Positions 47,694 to 59,507 of a DNA stretch of 64,000 bases are shown here, piece after piece. The notes under the pieces were generated by a model, which saw nothing but the letters and a program-made list of their open reading frames with translations, was not told where the DNA came from and searched no databases. The stretch comes from Laccaria trichodermophora (Eukaryota > Basidiomycota > Agaricomycetes > Agaricales > Hydnangiaceae). Each line of letters opens with the position of its first letter. Within the stretch, counting starts at the first letter, position 1. Made by a program: the position numbers and the translations under genes. The stretch lies in assembly GCA_018417955.1 (NCBI GenBank), contig JACTVC010000014.1, positions 620,001 to 684,000 on the forward strand, read 5' to 3'.

Positions 47694-50600
47694 CAGTGTT
47701 GGCGTTGACCAGGGTCAGACCCGGTCAGTCAAAGGGTCAGTCAATCAAGGGGGGGGTTAGTCAATATCTTTGACTGACTGGGTCAATGGGTTTCGTGGGA
47801 TATCGGATATCATGGCTATCTGACGCCGATCTGTGATATCAATTAGTAATCTACTTATCTACCCATGTACCGTATCAACAGGATCCATATTCGCCCCCTC
47901 TCCACCCATCGCCTGCTCTGCATCATAGCTTGCAAGCTCAGCTTCGAGATTCTCCACGCCGCCCTTCCAGTAAAAAGCAAGTCCTCTGTCCAATTCCCCT
48001 TCCGTCGTACTTGGATACAGAAATAGGTCAGATAACAGGATTTTTCGGCGGGCTTGTCGTCGGGGTGTGTTGGAGGAGGTGGAGGGTGTTGGGGCAGAGG
48101 TACAAACAGGGAAACTTGGCTGGATTGATTCCAGGAGTTCCTCAACATTTGGTAAGTCGTCATTGTCATCGTCTTGATCTGCCTCGTTGATCAATGATTG
48201 AATGGAATCTATAGGATCAGCTTCAGGATCAACGCTGACAGGCGTTGTCACTGAGGTGGGTTGATCCAGCGTTGAGAACTGCCGCTTTTTCCGTGTGGGA
48301 ACTCGGCCTTCTTCGACGTGGCGACGCCGAATATCCATCTTCAGAACACCTGTCTTGTGCACTGTTTCTGTCCCAAGTTTGTTGCGAGTTTTTGTATGAA
48401 TGTTGCCGAAGATACTGAAGGATCGCTCACAGCCTGCTGAGTTTGCGACAACACTAAGCAGCCGGATTGCAAGTCTGGTGAGTGCATTACGGCCTGCTGG
48501 TAACTCGTCATCAGGTTGCGTATCAATGCGTTTCCAGATGAATACAAGATCTAGGGGCTTCTTCTTCAAGTGCCCAGTCAGTGGTCTGAGATGCACAAAC
48601 ACGAATGATTGGCCTCACCTCCTGTAAGTGCATAGCCGTCATCTGATTCAGGTTCATCTCCTCATCCGAGAACTCGCCAGCTCCCTTCGCATAGTCAGTG
48701 AATGCCCTCAGCAATGCTAGGTCACCCTTTTTTTCGAACAGCCGCTCGAAAACCCGCTCGATGAGGTTATACAAAGAAGATTCGGTGAGTACAGCTGGAT
48801 TGAAGCACGCTTTTCGGATATATGGGTTGAGAAAGGTGGCGGCGATGAAGACATCCTGGTCCGCCTTCGCCCACCTCTTCTCGATACTTCCGAGTATTTT
48901 TGCACACGATGGACCATCAATTTCGGCTTTGCTGTAGATGCGGAAGAGGTTTGCGAGAGTGAGAAGAACATGATCTAGGCGGGTGTGGGACGCTTGCGTA
49001 ATGTTTGATGCGATGGCAAGGGGCTCGAGGAGTGCTTTGACTCTAGACAGCTGGTGAGTTGAAGCAACCAATGTTGAAGCATATTGACTAACTTTGCTAG
49101 GTTTGCCCAGAACACATCGTTGGCAACTGTGTCCAGGATAGCACGGGCTGCAAGTTTTAGTTTAGCCTCCTTTCCGGCGCAGTTGTGAAGGGTTTCCTCG
49201 TGGCGAAGGCTGCAGGACCGTATTGCGGATTTGACTTTGAGAAGCCGAGAAACAGATAGATAATGGGCAGTCCATCGCGTGATGACAGGGAGTATCAGGG
49301 CCCACCACTTCCCTTCGTACGTAAATCTCTGTTCATCGTTTAACAGTGCTAACGCTGCGCTGTGCGCGTTGAACCACTTTATGATCTCTAGGCCCTCCTT
49401 GATACACTTCAAGTATGGTTCCTTCGATCCCAAGAAATCCCCGACAATGAGATTGATCTGGTGGGCCCAACAGACAATAACGATGATCCACAGAAGCATC
49501 GCGCCCAGTAGCCGCCGCATCTTTTTGCCATCGGGGCCATCATCGGTACACCAGGCAATGAGGTCCACGCCATACTTTGTTTTCATATAGTTGATATCGT
49601 CCAGTACCAGCTCAAGGAGACGATCCCCCGTTTTTGGTTCACCAGTCATGTCGTGTGTACGGACGAGATAAGGCTATGATGGGAGTAACTACTAGCCAGG
49701 TGAGAAGTTCAATGAACTTACCTCATTCTCAACACTCATCACCGTCGTAACCACAGATGTTTTTGCAATGTTCTTCCACCCATCGCACTGCCCCGTGGCC
49801 AACTTCCCCTTCACCTTCTCCTGGATGTGATTCTCAACTTTAGCAACCTGCGAGGTCAAGACGCGCCCACTAAGTACACGTCGATCTGGAACAACAACAT
49901 CATCCGGAAGCCATTTCGTGGCAAAATCACGCGTTTGTGGGTTATTTGCTGCATTCCACGGGATGCCGCATGCGACAAACCAATTAACCAAGTCACCCTC
50001 AAAAACATCCTGCTCCCCACTCGCCTTCCTTCGCTTGGGACCTCGGCCATTCTCTGTGTCTGCTGGTTGGGTGGGCACAGCCTCGGAGAAGCTCGCGTTC
50101 GGCGTGACTGTTGGGGTAGGTCGTTTAAGGCTTCGATCCAGCTCAGCTCTAACTTCTGCAGGTATGTGCTCGCAGCCCTTTAACAGGTGGGACTTGAGGG
50201 CATCGATCTTCCCCACTTTGGGGTACACAGCTAGATACGCAGAGCCTGATGGCATGATGTAAATAGAAAGGCCAAGCAGTTGACAGGATATATGTACTGA
50301 CCGTCCTCTAAAAAGTCCTTTTCTGAGCGCACAAAGCGACGCTCCCCCCTCTCGACTGCTTCGCGGTCTGCCTCCTGCTTTGCGCGGATATGAGCCTGGA
50401 CACAATACTTGCACCATGCATTGTTGTGAGTACTGTTGCCCTTGTATTTTGTCCGATTGGCATAGAAATGCTCCCAGAGGGGTGATTTGGGTGGCATGTA
50501 GATACAGCGTTCAGACAGAAAATGTCAATGTCAAGTTAAAAATTCTACATCTGCTGCTACAGGTACAGTGGCGTCGCATAGGACCTCTTTCAAGCCTCCA

Positions 50601-50744
50601 AGGTACATTATAAATTCAATCAATCTATTTTGAACCGCGTGACATTGACCCCTTTGACCTTTTTTTGACTGACCGGTCAATCATTGACTGACCATTGACT
50701 TGACCCTGGTTATTGACCAAGTCAAAGGGGTCAAGCCAACACTG
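47694..50744 (-). mobile_element. hAT transposon with perfect 8-bp target duplication
   Basis: The ends are CAGTGTTGGC (47694) and GCCAACACTG (50744), extending to about 16 bp if one gap is allowed. Both sides are flanked by the identical octamer CCGGTAAA (47686-47693 and 50745-50752). Subterminal regions are full of TGACTGACC/GGTCAGTCA-type repeats. The single coding unit is an apparently complete hAT transposase. The exact duplication and open frames suggest recent insertion into the older TA-flanked element. Confidence 0.95.
47859..50497 (-). CDS. hAT family transposase
   Basis: The start at 50497 encodes a BED-type zinc-finger region (SPLWEHFYANRTKYKG, then NAWCKYCVQ with following His). 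After an intron of about 56 nt comes a linker (KSHLLKGCEHIP, KLATGQCDGWKN). The catalytic domain shows DLIAWCTDDGPDGKKM (Asp), VCWAHQINLIVGDFLG and LPVITRWTAHY (the RW block). The C-terminal dimerisation domain contains ALTRLAIRLLSVVANSAGCE and RSFSIFGNIHTKTRNKLG, and the stop is at 47859-47861. Length is about 800 aa in roughly five exons. No in-frame stop was found in the conserved parts, so it may be functional. Exact splice sites were not all verified. Confidence 0.88.
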
Positions 50745-50909
50745 CCGGTAAACACTCTTCAACTAAGACTTAAGGGTCTCCGAAAGGCACCGAGCGGGCC
50801 CTGATTACCGATCAATTTCTATTTTAGGTCATTCTTTTCGAATTTATTTAGCCAAAACGGCTCGACAGAACCTTCCAATATTACAGGATCATTTGCCTCT
50901 CATCAAAAG

Positions 50910-52129
50910 GGATAATTCTAATTGTGAACCCCCTTCACGTGTGAACCCCCTCCTCTTCTATGTAAGAACCCGGTTCACACGGTCGGAGGTCCGGTGATGA
51001 CAGAAATATTCATTCATTACGTAATTAACTAAGTGTTGGGAAAACTGTGTAGATCTCGCGTGTTTTGAGTAGGACTTCGAGGACATCTCAAACCGGCGTA
51101 AAGGATCCTAGGTGTTGATGGGCAGAGCGAGAACTCCACAAAGCCACATGCGCCGCGGTAGGCACAAAGCACTGCACTCAATTCGTGAAAATAGATCAAA
51201 GTAGGCAGTTGAACACATACTCATCCACCTCAGCTGAAAGACGGTAGTTTTGTGCAGCAGGGCCCTCCACCTCCGCTTCGACGATCACGAGGAAGTCATC
51301 TTGAAGATCCCAGCCAAGTATGCCGACCCTTCGTTCTTCTCCGCTGCGCGCAAAGTGATCACCATGGAATTCGATACTCGCACGAGATGGGCTCGAAATC
51401 TTGGTTCCCAGCGTATTGGCCTACAATCCCTGGAAGACAGCCCGTAGCTCAGATTGAACCACAATGGAAAGACTAGGCGGTGTGGCCTTGAAAAGCGGTG
51501 GGCAAAGATGTAAAAGGCAAATGTGACGAGAATTTTGAATGTGGATTACGCGTTTTAGAGTGCGCCGTAGGACCAAAGTGGGAGTTCATATTTCAAGGAA
51601 GGTGTTGCAGATGCGTCCGCTGTGCTGGGAGAACCTGGTCAAGGAAGACTCTGAGCCGGCAGGGTATGCAAATTTTGGAGGCTCATGGGGCGAGGGTGAA
51701 ATATAGGATTGGGCCCGTTACCGAATGGTTGTGTTGGCGGGATGGGAGGGGAACATCGGAAGTTGACCAAGGCCCGTGTACATCCACTCTCGAGGCTGAA
51801 CTTCTTTGCTTTCGCTAACTTCCCCTGTAGTGCCTAAATCTCATTGCAGAAAGAACGGGAAGATTCGGCGTGAGTTGAGACTTGCCCGTGAGATTCTATA
51901 TCGGAAGTAGGCTGGATAATGGGTGGTTCGTCGGCGAGAAAGACGGCGCATGCGACGCCTGGATTATGCAGTGAAACGCGGTCATGTTGGTTGTGGTCAA
52001 ACGGTGGGATAACTGGCGGCGGCGCCGAAGCTGGCCGAAAATGGATGAACCCTCATAATTTCCATAATTCTTTGTCAGCATCAACCCTGGGGTTCATCGC
52101 ATGAAGGGGGTTCACAAATAGAATTATCC
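50910..52129. repeat. inverted-repeat pair flanking a phosphotransferase scrap
   Basis: 28 bp at 50910-50937 (GGATAATTCTAATTGTGAAC...) are repeated inverted at 52102-52129 with one mismatch. No matching target duplication was found. It may be a small transposon inside the TA-flanked element or part of that element's subterminal structure. Confidence 0.6.
51250..51450 (+). pseudogene. aminoglycoside-phosphotransferase/kinase-like fragment
   Basis: A short frame LHLRFDDHEEVILKIPAKYA followed by ARKVITMEFDTRT resembles the N-lobe of fungal APH-family (protein-kinase-like) proteins, where the Lys/Arg in ILRIP-type strands and a TMEF helix recur. The rest of the kinase is missing. Assignment rests on this one block and is tentative. 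Confidence 0.4.
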
Positions 52130-52429
52130 GTCGATTAAGACTATTTTCGAAGAATTTGGTAAACTTTGATATTTTTTGTTGACTTTGTTTGTCCGCGACT
52201 GTAGTCAAGTCCCAATGGATTGCCACTTCAATTTTAGAATGACGCATCGACAACGGACGATTCCGGACAGGTTTTTGTGCCTCGTGCGATTTCAAGTCAC
52301 TTGAGCTCTGTAATTGAAACCGTGAAATGGAATTGTCGTCTTCCTGGTTAGCTATATCTAGGATCCTTTCTTCAGGCCACCCTGAAGCTTCAGTCGACCA
52401 TCACGCTTTGATTTTTATTACCAACATCT

Positions 52430-52800
52430 GGTTTGTTGTCCTCGCTAGCGCTTGTGGTACTCCCCTCGCGGGCATCGCCGACGGTCAAACTGGACGATGT
52501 CCTAGTCACTGGACAGGTTCTGGAATTCTTTTCACACAATCCCCGTAAGTTCATTCAATTTCATTTCGTTTGATTCATATAGTGAACAAATTCATTCCAT
52601 TGATTTTTAGCAAACTTGACGAAAGGTAACCGCTGCTTTTGTCTGGGACGGCATGCCCTTGTGCCTCCGTACAGACGTACATTGATTACCACTAGTAGGT
52701 AGGGTCCCGATTTTTTCAACAGACCCCGCCCATTTGGTTTTTCCTCCAAACGCGCGCCTCGAAAAACTGCAAGGTTATGGACAACAGTTTTACGGGCCGA
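52430..52800 (+). pseudogene. carboxylesterase N-terminal relic
   Basis: GTPLAGIAD starts in one frame and SPTVKLDDVLVTGQVLEFFS continues in another, a single-base shift compared with the gene at 53937 (GIPLAGSPTVRLDNAIVTG). After an intron-like GTAAGT, KGNRCFCLG and VPPYRRTL follow. Only the first part of the gene is present. Confidence 0.7.
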
Positions 52801-53936
52801 CAGCGACAAGGTGAACATCTGGCTTTCATTAATACTTCCTCAAGTTGGCCTCTCAATTCACATTATCAGACGGGCGAGTGATCCTCGGATGTCGTCGCTG
52901 TTGTGTGTCTCCTCCTTTTTTATTACAGGGTCACAAATTCAAAGCTGGTCACTGTTTTCGTTTAGTGAAATTATGACGGCAACATTTCTCACTTTGAGTA
53001 AAATCTGCGTGTGTGTCCAACCAATATGTGTGTCCAACCAATAATTTTTAAGATCACAACTTTGCATACGAGTTTTTAAAAACTGCGTCGCGGCGTAGGT
53101 ATAAAATTTTCAGGATCTTTTCGACTCCTGTTAATTTGGTAAGATACGGAGGTTTCAGACCATCTAGCTTCTTTGTGAAAATTCGCCATGCCATGCATCA
53201 TGTCTCCGAGTCGATGAAATTTGACTGACAGTTTTTCTTGAGTTTTTCTATAAGTTTTGGATATAACATATGTTCTCTAACTACAACAAATAAGTATTCG
53301 GAGTTCTTGTAACATCGTCTATCTCCCTAACTACGCGGAGTGTCTTATTCACTCTTCAGCATGAAACTTCACAGAGATGAAGAGCTCTGGCGTTAGTCGG
53401 TATCCGCCGTGGACTCAGTGGCTGTGCATGTTCAACTGTTTACGCGTTGTTTGCAATCCCGTGAATCAATTAATAAAACAACGCCATTTTTGCAATACCC
53501 TCACGATTGAAGAGCTCGCAAGATCGTATCTCTTACTCTAGCGGGATAAAAGTAGCGCCGATAATTCGAACGAGTTATACCAGAATATGCCTTTCGGTTC
53601 GTAGCTCGACCTTAGAGTAGCGCACGCCAAAATGCGCATGAACAACAGCTGATGCAATACAAGAGACTCAAAGCGAGTCCTGGCATCTGGTTCGTGCATC
53701 TTATTCACTTTTATTAATTAACGATGTTGACACGAGAACGAAGAGTATTCGATTTATTATCATTCGCTGTCATGTTATGGGATCAGCGCTGAGAAAATTT
53801 CGAGCTTCGCTGCCCATTTCGCGAAGTGGAATCGCTGACTTTCTGATCGCCCACTTCTACTTTTCGTATAACTTGGCGACATGCCTCTCCCCCGTTTCTT
53901 CAGATTTCAGGCGAACGTCCTCTCTCGACTTTTACC
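52801..53936. other. intergenic region
   Basis: No gene identified in about 1.1 kb; open frames are short and without recognisable content. The last part is the promoter of the esterase gene. Confidence 0.4.
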
Positions 53937-56465
53937 ATGTTGCTCACTATCGGCGTTCTGCTCGCCGTCTCTACTACTGCTACTCTGGGTATTCCCCTCG
54001 CTGGCTCCCCTACCGTCAGATTGGACAACGCCATCGTCACTGGTCTGGGCGCAGGGTCGGTTTCGAAATTCCTGGGCATCCCTTTTGCACAACCTCCGTA
54101 AGTCATTATTTGCCCTAAAACGCTCTGTGGGATTCGGTAAACTGACCCTTATCACTTTATTTCAGAAAAGGCGACCGCCGCTTTCGCCTTCCTGTCGCTG
54201 TGCCTCCGTACGAGGGCACCTTGAGCGCCACTAAGTATGGCCCCGCTTGCCCCCAACAGACCCCCTCTGCAAATTCCGGCTCCCCCACGGTTGACGTTGC
54301 AGGCTCTCCGTTAAGTTCCGACCAGATCGATGGTGCCCTGAAAATTTCCAGGTTACACGCGACGGATGCACTCGAGAGCGACGAGGATTGTGAACTTAAT
54401 TCCTCATCGTCCCTAATTGTTTGGCTGTCGCTGATATATACTGCCTTAGGTCTTTCGATCAACGTCATCAAGCCAGCAGCAAATATTTCGACTCAAGTCC
54501 TACTACCCGTTCTGGTCGTATGTTTCTCTCAATTTTTTCTTACAAACTCAAAGCATAATTGCGGGTCGTCCATAGTGGATTTACGGCGGTAAGACATGAT
54601 GATACTTCTATGTCGTGCTTGGCTGATGATCAAGTAAAATTACAGGTGCATTCGAATTTGGGGATACTGTCTCGTAGGCGTTGATCCGCCAAAATATTTC
54701 GGATTGCAGTGACATATATAATTTTGGTCAGGTATGACGATACTGGGGTTCGCCTCGTTAAGCGTTCGCTTGAACTAGGCCAACCTCTTATTTACGTCTC
54801 CATGAATTATCGGTGAGACTCTTTCCACCTCTTGCTAATAAGTTGCGTTCTCAGCCTATTAAAAGCGTCTCCGGTGACTTTATCGGTCCAGTTAATTTGA
54901 CGGGTCTGATATCCATTTGAATCTTTAGCCTGGGGTTTTCTGCCTGGCGCTGAGGTCAAAAAGGCTGGCCTCGGCAATCTGGGCCTTCACGACCGTGAGT
55001 GCATATATGTCCATTTAACCATTCTCTCCTTTTTCGTGGGTATTAACGATTTTATTTCAGAGCGCGAAGCACTTCTCTGGGTACAAAAGTATATTGGAGC
55101 ATTTGGTGGGGACAAAACCAAGGTCACACTGTGAGACTCTTTCCGCGAATCCATACCGAGTCTGATTTCTGTCCTATAGATGGGGGCAGTCCGCAGGCGC
55201 TATCTCCGTCTCGCTCCATATGTTGACGAATGGCGGTATTACCAATGGACTCTTTCGTGGAGGCTTTATGCAATCAGGCGCACCAATTCCCATTGGTGAT
55301 ATCTCCGACGGACAGGTAACGCTATTTCTTTGAAATGTTAAAACGATGGCTCAGTTTGGCCTTAGAAATATTATGACGCACTTGTCGCCGACACCGGATG
55401 TTCAAAAACTATTGACACCCTTGAGTGCCTGCGCGGCGTTTCCCCTGACGTGTTGCAGGCTGCCGTCGACAAGAGCCCAAATGTGCTTTCTTACCAGGTT
55501 TGTACTTACATTCACGCTGGTGGCCATCATCTTGTAAGCCATTTAACAGTCTTTGTCACTCGCATGGGTTCCCCGCGCCGATGGGGTTTTTCTCGCCGAT
55601 AACCCGCTGAAGCTGGTGCAGGAAGGAAAGGTTGCGGATATCCCTTTTGTCACGGGTATGTCAATTTAAACTCAAATATGAGTATTATCCAACATCACAT
55701 TCACCCAGGGAATGTCGACGATGAAGGAACCGCCTTCGCATTCTCGTCATTGAACGTAACGTTAGTTGGCACTACCCCTCTTTCCCGATAGGTGTTCACA
55801 TGTTTATGTTCAGCAACGATGCCCAATTCCGAGAATACATCAAAACAATTTTCCTTCCCAAAGCGCCTGATTCCGAACTCGCGTCTTTGTGGAGCGCATA
55901 CCCCGATGACCCGAGAGCTGGGTCACCATTTGGCACAGGCCTTCTCTGGGATATAAGCCAATATAAGCGCATCGCGGCTTTCCAAGGCGACTCGGTCTTC
56001 CAAGCCCCGCGAAGGTTCTTCCTCCAACAGCGCTCTGGGAAACAAAAGACCTGGTCTTACTGTGATTTTCTACTTCCTCCTCCAAGTTTTAGACTTCTCA
56101 AATGACTCGTGGAATTTTCTACAGTGAGTAAACGCTCCAAATACTTCCCACTTGCACTTGTCGGATCTGTGAGTATCATGACCATGGCTTTTCTACCCTT
56201 CTCAATCAACTAACCCTTTCCTCTCTGCAAAAAGTCTCACGGCAGCGACTTGAAGATCAACCTTTTGGACGACAACATCGTCCGGTTCACCACCACGCTC
56301 AACCCGAATACCGGCACAGGCGTCGCGTGGCCGCAGTATACGCCCGCGTCTCCGCAATTACTCACCTTCCCTACTATTTTTGGCTCGCCAACTGTTACGC
56401 TCGATAACTACAGAGCTGACGGGCTGAAACTCTTGGCCCAACTGGGCCTCAAATATCCAAACTGA
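53937..56465 (+). CDS. type-B carboxylesterase/lipase, one unresolved junction
   Basis: Exon 1 is 53937-54097 (signal peptide MLLTIGVLLAVSTTATLG, then IPLAGSPTVRLDN, FLGIPFAQPP), exon 2 starts at 54166 (KGDRRFRLPVAVPPYEGTL). Further exons give SDEDCLSINVIKPA, VLVWIYGGAFEFGDTVS (oxyanion hole), YDDTGVRLVKRSLELGQPLI, REALLWVQKYIGAFGGDKTK, LWGQSAGAISVSLHM (nucleophile Ser in GQSAG), FVTGNVDDEGTAF (acid), SSHGSDLKINLLDD (catalytic His) and a normal C-terminus. Secreted esterases of this family hydrolyse lipid or aryl esters; the substrate is unknown. Around 54827-54940 the splice from NYR to WGFLPGAEVKKAGL is one base out of phase with every site I tried, so a small indel is possible. Confidence 0.83.
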
Positions 56466-56872
56466 CTTGACTACTCTACCTTCTCGTTCTTACGCTTTGC
56501 ATCGACGCCTGGTCTGCGTCCATGAATGCGAAACTAAATAGCAATGACCTTCTGAAAGAAAAGCTTGTTACTCAAAATGCACATATTGTTCTTGCGGTTC
56601 GTAACGAGTTGTTTTGATATACAGCGCGCCATCCACTTCAAACAGGTCGCGCCTGGAATGTACGGCAGACAGAGTCTACAGCTTGACCGCCTTTCCAGAA
56701 CCAAGTATGATTGAATGGCATGAGAATCACTTGGCTCCAACTTTTGTCCGTTTTTCCCAACATACGCTTCCCTTGAAGCTCCCACTGCTCAGCAATTCCC
56801 TCTGTCACCAAGAAGGCGCCACGCCAAGTGACCGCTCGGAACCTTGAACAGAAATCGAAGAGGGTTCCGTCA

Positions 56873-58606
56873 TCACTCAGGTTTGGTTACGGTATTACGT
56901 CTTCGACGTTTCCGTTTCCTCGGAAGCTTGGCAGTGTCATTCACACCATTGCCATCGAGCACCGAACCATCCCCATGCCCTGAAGACTCGGGAAAACATC
57001 GCTGCTGTTCGTCACTCTTCTCCACGCTCTTCGGAAAAGGTAAAAGGGCTGGCATGACGAATGCACCACTACCGGATTGGGACCTGTAGTTTTGCCAACG
57101 AGATGTGGTTTGGGCGATGAAGTCACACAGCTCGTCGAGGTTCCCGGAACGCACGAAGTCGTGGATACATGTCCTTTTGTCTATCATCTGAAGCCGGCAA
57201 AGTCGTTAGAAGTGAAGTGCAGGAGGACGGGAATCCAGCTCACTTACATTCTGGTCCACGGAAACGATAGGTCCAAGGATATTCCTATCCGTAGCTGCAT
57301 TTTGAAGGATAGCAGCAGAGCAGAGCTTGAACGAGCGAATCATGTCTTTGAGAAAACTTTGCCCTAATGATTTCGCGGTATTTCCTGACAGACGAACGAA
57401 TGTACTTAATGGGCACGATACAGCAGGAGATGTAAGTACATACATACCTCCGCTAATTGGACATCGAATATCTAATCTCAGCTTCTTCGTTTCAGCAGAG
57501 TCGCATTTGAGAACCTTGCCTTCGGAGATGGACATGTACACGCTATCGTCATGGGGGTACTGCGAACCGTAGTAATTGAGGAAATCAAAAAGGATGGTTC
57601 CCAATGATCGCATTTTGAATGGATCGTCGAAGACTTCGCGAGGTCTTTGACATGGGTTTGTCTGAGAAGAAAAGAAAAGTCAGGCATACCAGGTTATGGT
57701 TAAACGTCGAAACTCTCAAACCTGCAAGAAGTTTATACACATAAGGGTGGCTGCATAACTTCCCAAACCGGACTTTGAAGCATTGTTCAGCTCGCGCTGT
57801 TCGAGGAATCGTTTGAAGACGAGGATGAGGGGACGAAGGGCTGGCATTTGCTCGAGGTAAGAGTTGACTAGGTTTCTTGTTTGCAAACCGTCTACGTTGT
57901 TGATTCCAATGTCGATCGCCACTGACCCTATTCGCATTTTGTTAAGAGTACAGGTTAAGCATGACTTTTGAAGAAGACATACCATACTCCGGCCGAGTGG
58001 TCAGAATCATTATAGGGATAGGCGCAAAGTGGTTCACGAATACGTCTTCATGATTGGCTAGACCTGTGTTTTTCAATCTTGATGCCAGCTGAAACAGCGC
58101 GTTTTTGACGTTCACATCCTGGTTCGGGGATACGCATATGTCCAAGTCACTATCGAAAGAAACGATCGTTAGCAATGACCAAGGCAAAACCGCATATCCT
58201 CACGAACCTATTCAAAGACGTCAACCCCGTCGTAGCACTCCCATACGGTTCCACATCAGCCCCAGGAAACCGAGCTTTCACCAACCGCTCAACGCACGAG
58301 AAGAGCTGTATCCTAGCAGTGTGTTCTTCAGGCGTAGGCCGCATAAAATTCGCATACGCGACTATCTCATCGTGAAGTCTTTTTGCGTTCCTTCAGTTAA
58401 AGTCATGACGCGCCAGGACTTTACTACCTTTCCTCGGCGGAAGAATATGTTTTCTCGGGTATCGTGTCCAACCATGGAGCGTAGTTTCTAGCTCCTTCAA
58501 TGAGTGTGCTAATGCCGTGTTGTGTTGTCGTTTTCTGCGCGTCGCGTCTTCGTTTTCGAGGGCGACGAGGAGGCTGTTTTGATGTTGATGCAGATGGTTC
58601 GTTCAT
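56873..58606 (-). CDS. TRF4: non-canonical poly(A) polymerase, Trf4/Trf5 (PAPD5) type
   Basis: Start at 58606 (MNEPSASTSKQPPRRPRKRR, basic nuclear N-terminus). The nucleotidyltransferase core follows: VEPYGSATTGLTSLNR-like Gly-Ser loop, DSDLDICVS with the catalytic Asp pair, then VAIDIGINNVDGLQTRNLV carrying the third Asp. The PAP-associated domain contains LRPLILVFKRFLEQRELNNA, SGLGSYAATLMCINFLQ and LGTILFDFLNYYG. The last exons include LGQSFLKDMIRSFKLCSAAI and a very basic tail (PRKRKRRRRNTVTKPE) ending at 56873. As part of the TRAMP complex such enzymes add short A-tails to nuclear RNAs and hand them to the exosome. Several short introns interrupt the gene. Confidence 0.88.
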
Positions 58607-58754
58607 TTTCGTAGGCAAGGTACAGAGAGTACATAGATCCGCGAACCTTGTGAGCACGTGAACCCCCTCGGTCCGATCTCGGAGCAATTGCATGGGCCAT
58701 TGAATTTGACGTCGACCGTGACGGCACTCTGAATATACGTCTTGACATTCAACC

Positions 58755-59252
58755 ATGTCAGACAACCTCCAGCACCCGCCCGCAGGCAAGTTCCTCTCAT
58801 TATCACACCTAGCCACACTATTCAATCTCATTCAACGTCAAACAGTCAAAGTCGGCGGACGCCGCCTCTCCATCTCCACTTCCAAGCTTCACAAGCCCCA
58901 CAGCGCAGCTCCGTGAGTACCCCAGCCGTTAGCTCAGCGGATCAAGTTGAACAGCCTGACAAAATAACCTGACAGTCAAGCTACCCCTCCCACGGAAAGG
59001 GAGCCCGCCCCTGATTACCCTAGGCCCGCTGCGCCAGGGGGCGACGAGCAAGGGGTGCATCAGCAACAACAACATCATGAGGAAGAGAACCCGCCCAAGA
59101 AGGAGCGGAAGCACGGACAGCACGATGCTGAGCGCAAGATGAAGGAATATGCGCAGTGGAAGGCGGAGTCTACGCGACCCACCAGAGACTCTGTTCCTGC
59201 GTACAAGGCCGGGGCGAGGATCGTTCAACCTGCGAAGGGACTTGGAATCTGA
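58755..59252 (+). CDS. small hydrophilic protein of unknown function, with a GC-AG intron
   Basis: Three exons in phase: 58755-58785, 58846-58912 and 58976-59252; 124 aa. The first intron starts GCAAGT instead of GT; AG|GCAAGT is the known consensus of minor GC-AG introns, and only this choice keeps the frame. The protein is Pro/Gln/His-rich in the middle and ends in a Lys/Arg-rich helix (AERKMKEYAQWKAEST) and AYKAGARIVQPAKGLGI. No membrane segment. Family not recognised. It is divergent from the Trf4 gene, 148 bases away. Confidence 0.65.
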
Positions 59253-59507
59253 GTTTTGAACAAGCGATGCGATGTTGGAGTGTTCGGTCCACCTTCTCTT
59301 CTTCTTCTTTGTGTATCTTGTATGATAGTCGCATCTTCCTCCTCGTTTCTGTATTATAGTGTACTTGTATCGCCACGAGGAAAAGCACGCCGTTGAACAC
59401 TTCCGAATTCTTCCTTTCCTGGTCGTAAATCATACATATATTTTGCTTGTGGCATGACCATATGTGCGTAAGAAAGCGAAAGAAAAAGAGAACGTCTACA
59501 TGAGCAA

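Larger units (their letters stand above)
47395..52201. mobile_element. TA-flanked inverted-repeat element (Tc1/mariner-like), non-autonomous, containing a nested hAT
   Basis: The ends are a 27-bp inverted repeat with one mismatch, starting CAGTCGCGGACAAACAAAG at 47395 and, on the other strand, at 52201. Each is flanked by TA (47393-47394 and 52202-52203). TA target duplication and CAGTC...GGACAAA ends fit Tc1/mariner-type elements of fungi. Without the later hAT insertion it would be about 1.75 kb. No transposase was seen; it carries a phosphotransferase-like gene scrap and a second inverted-repeat pair. Confidence 0.72.
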
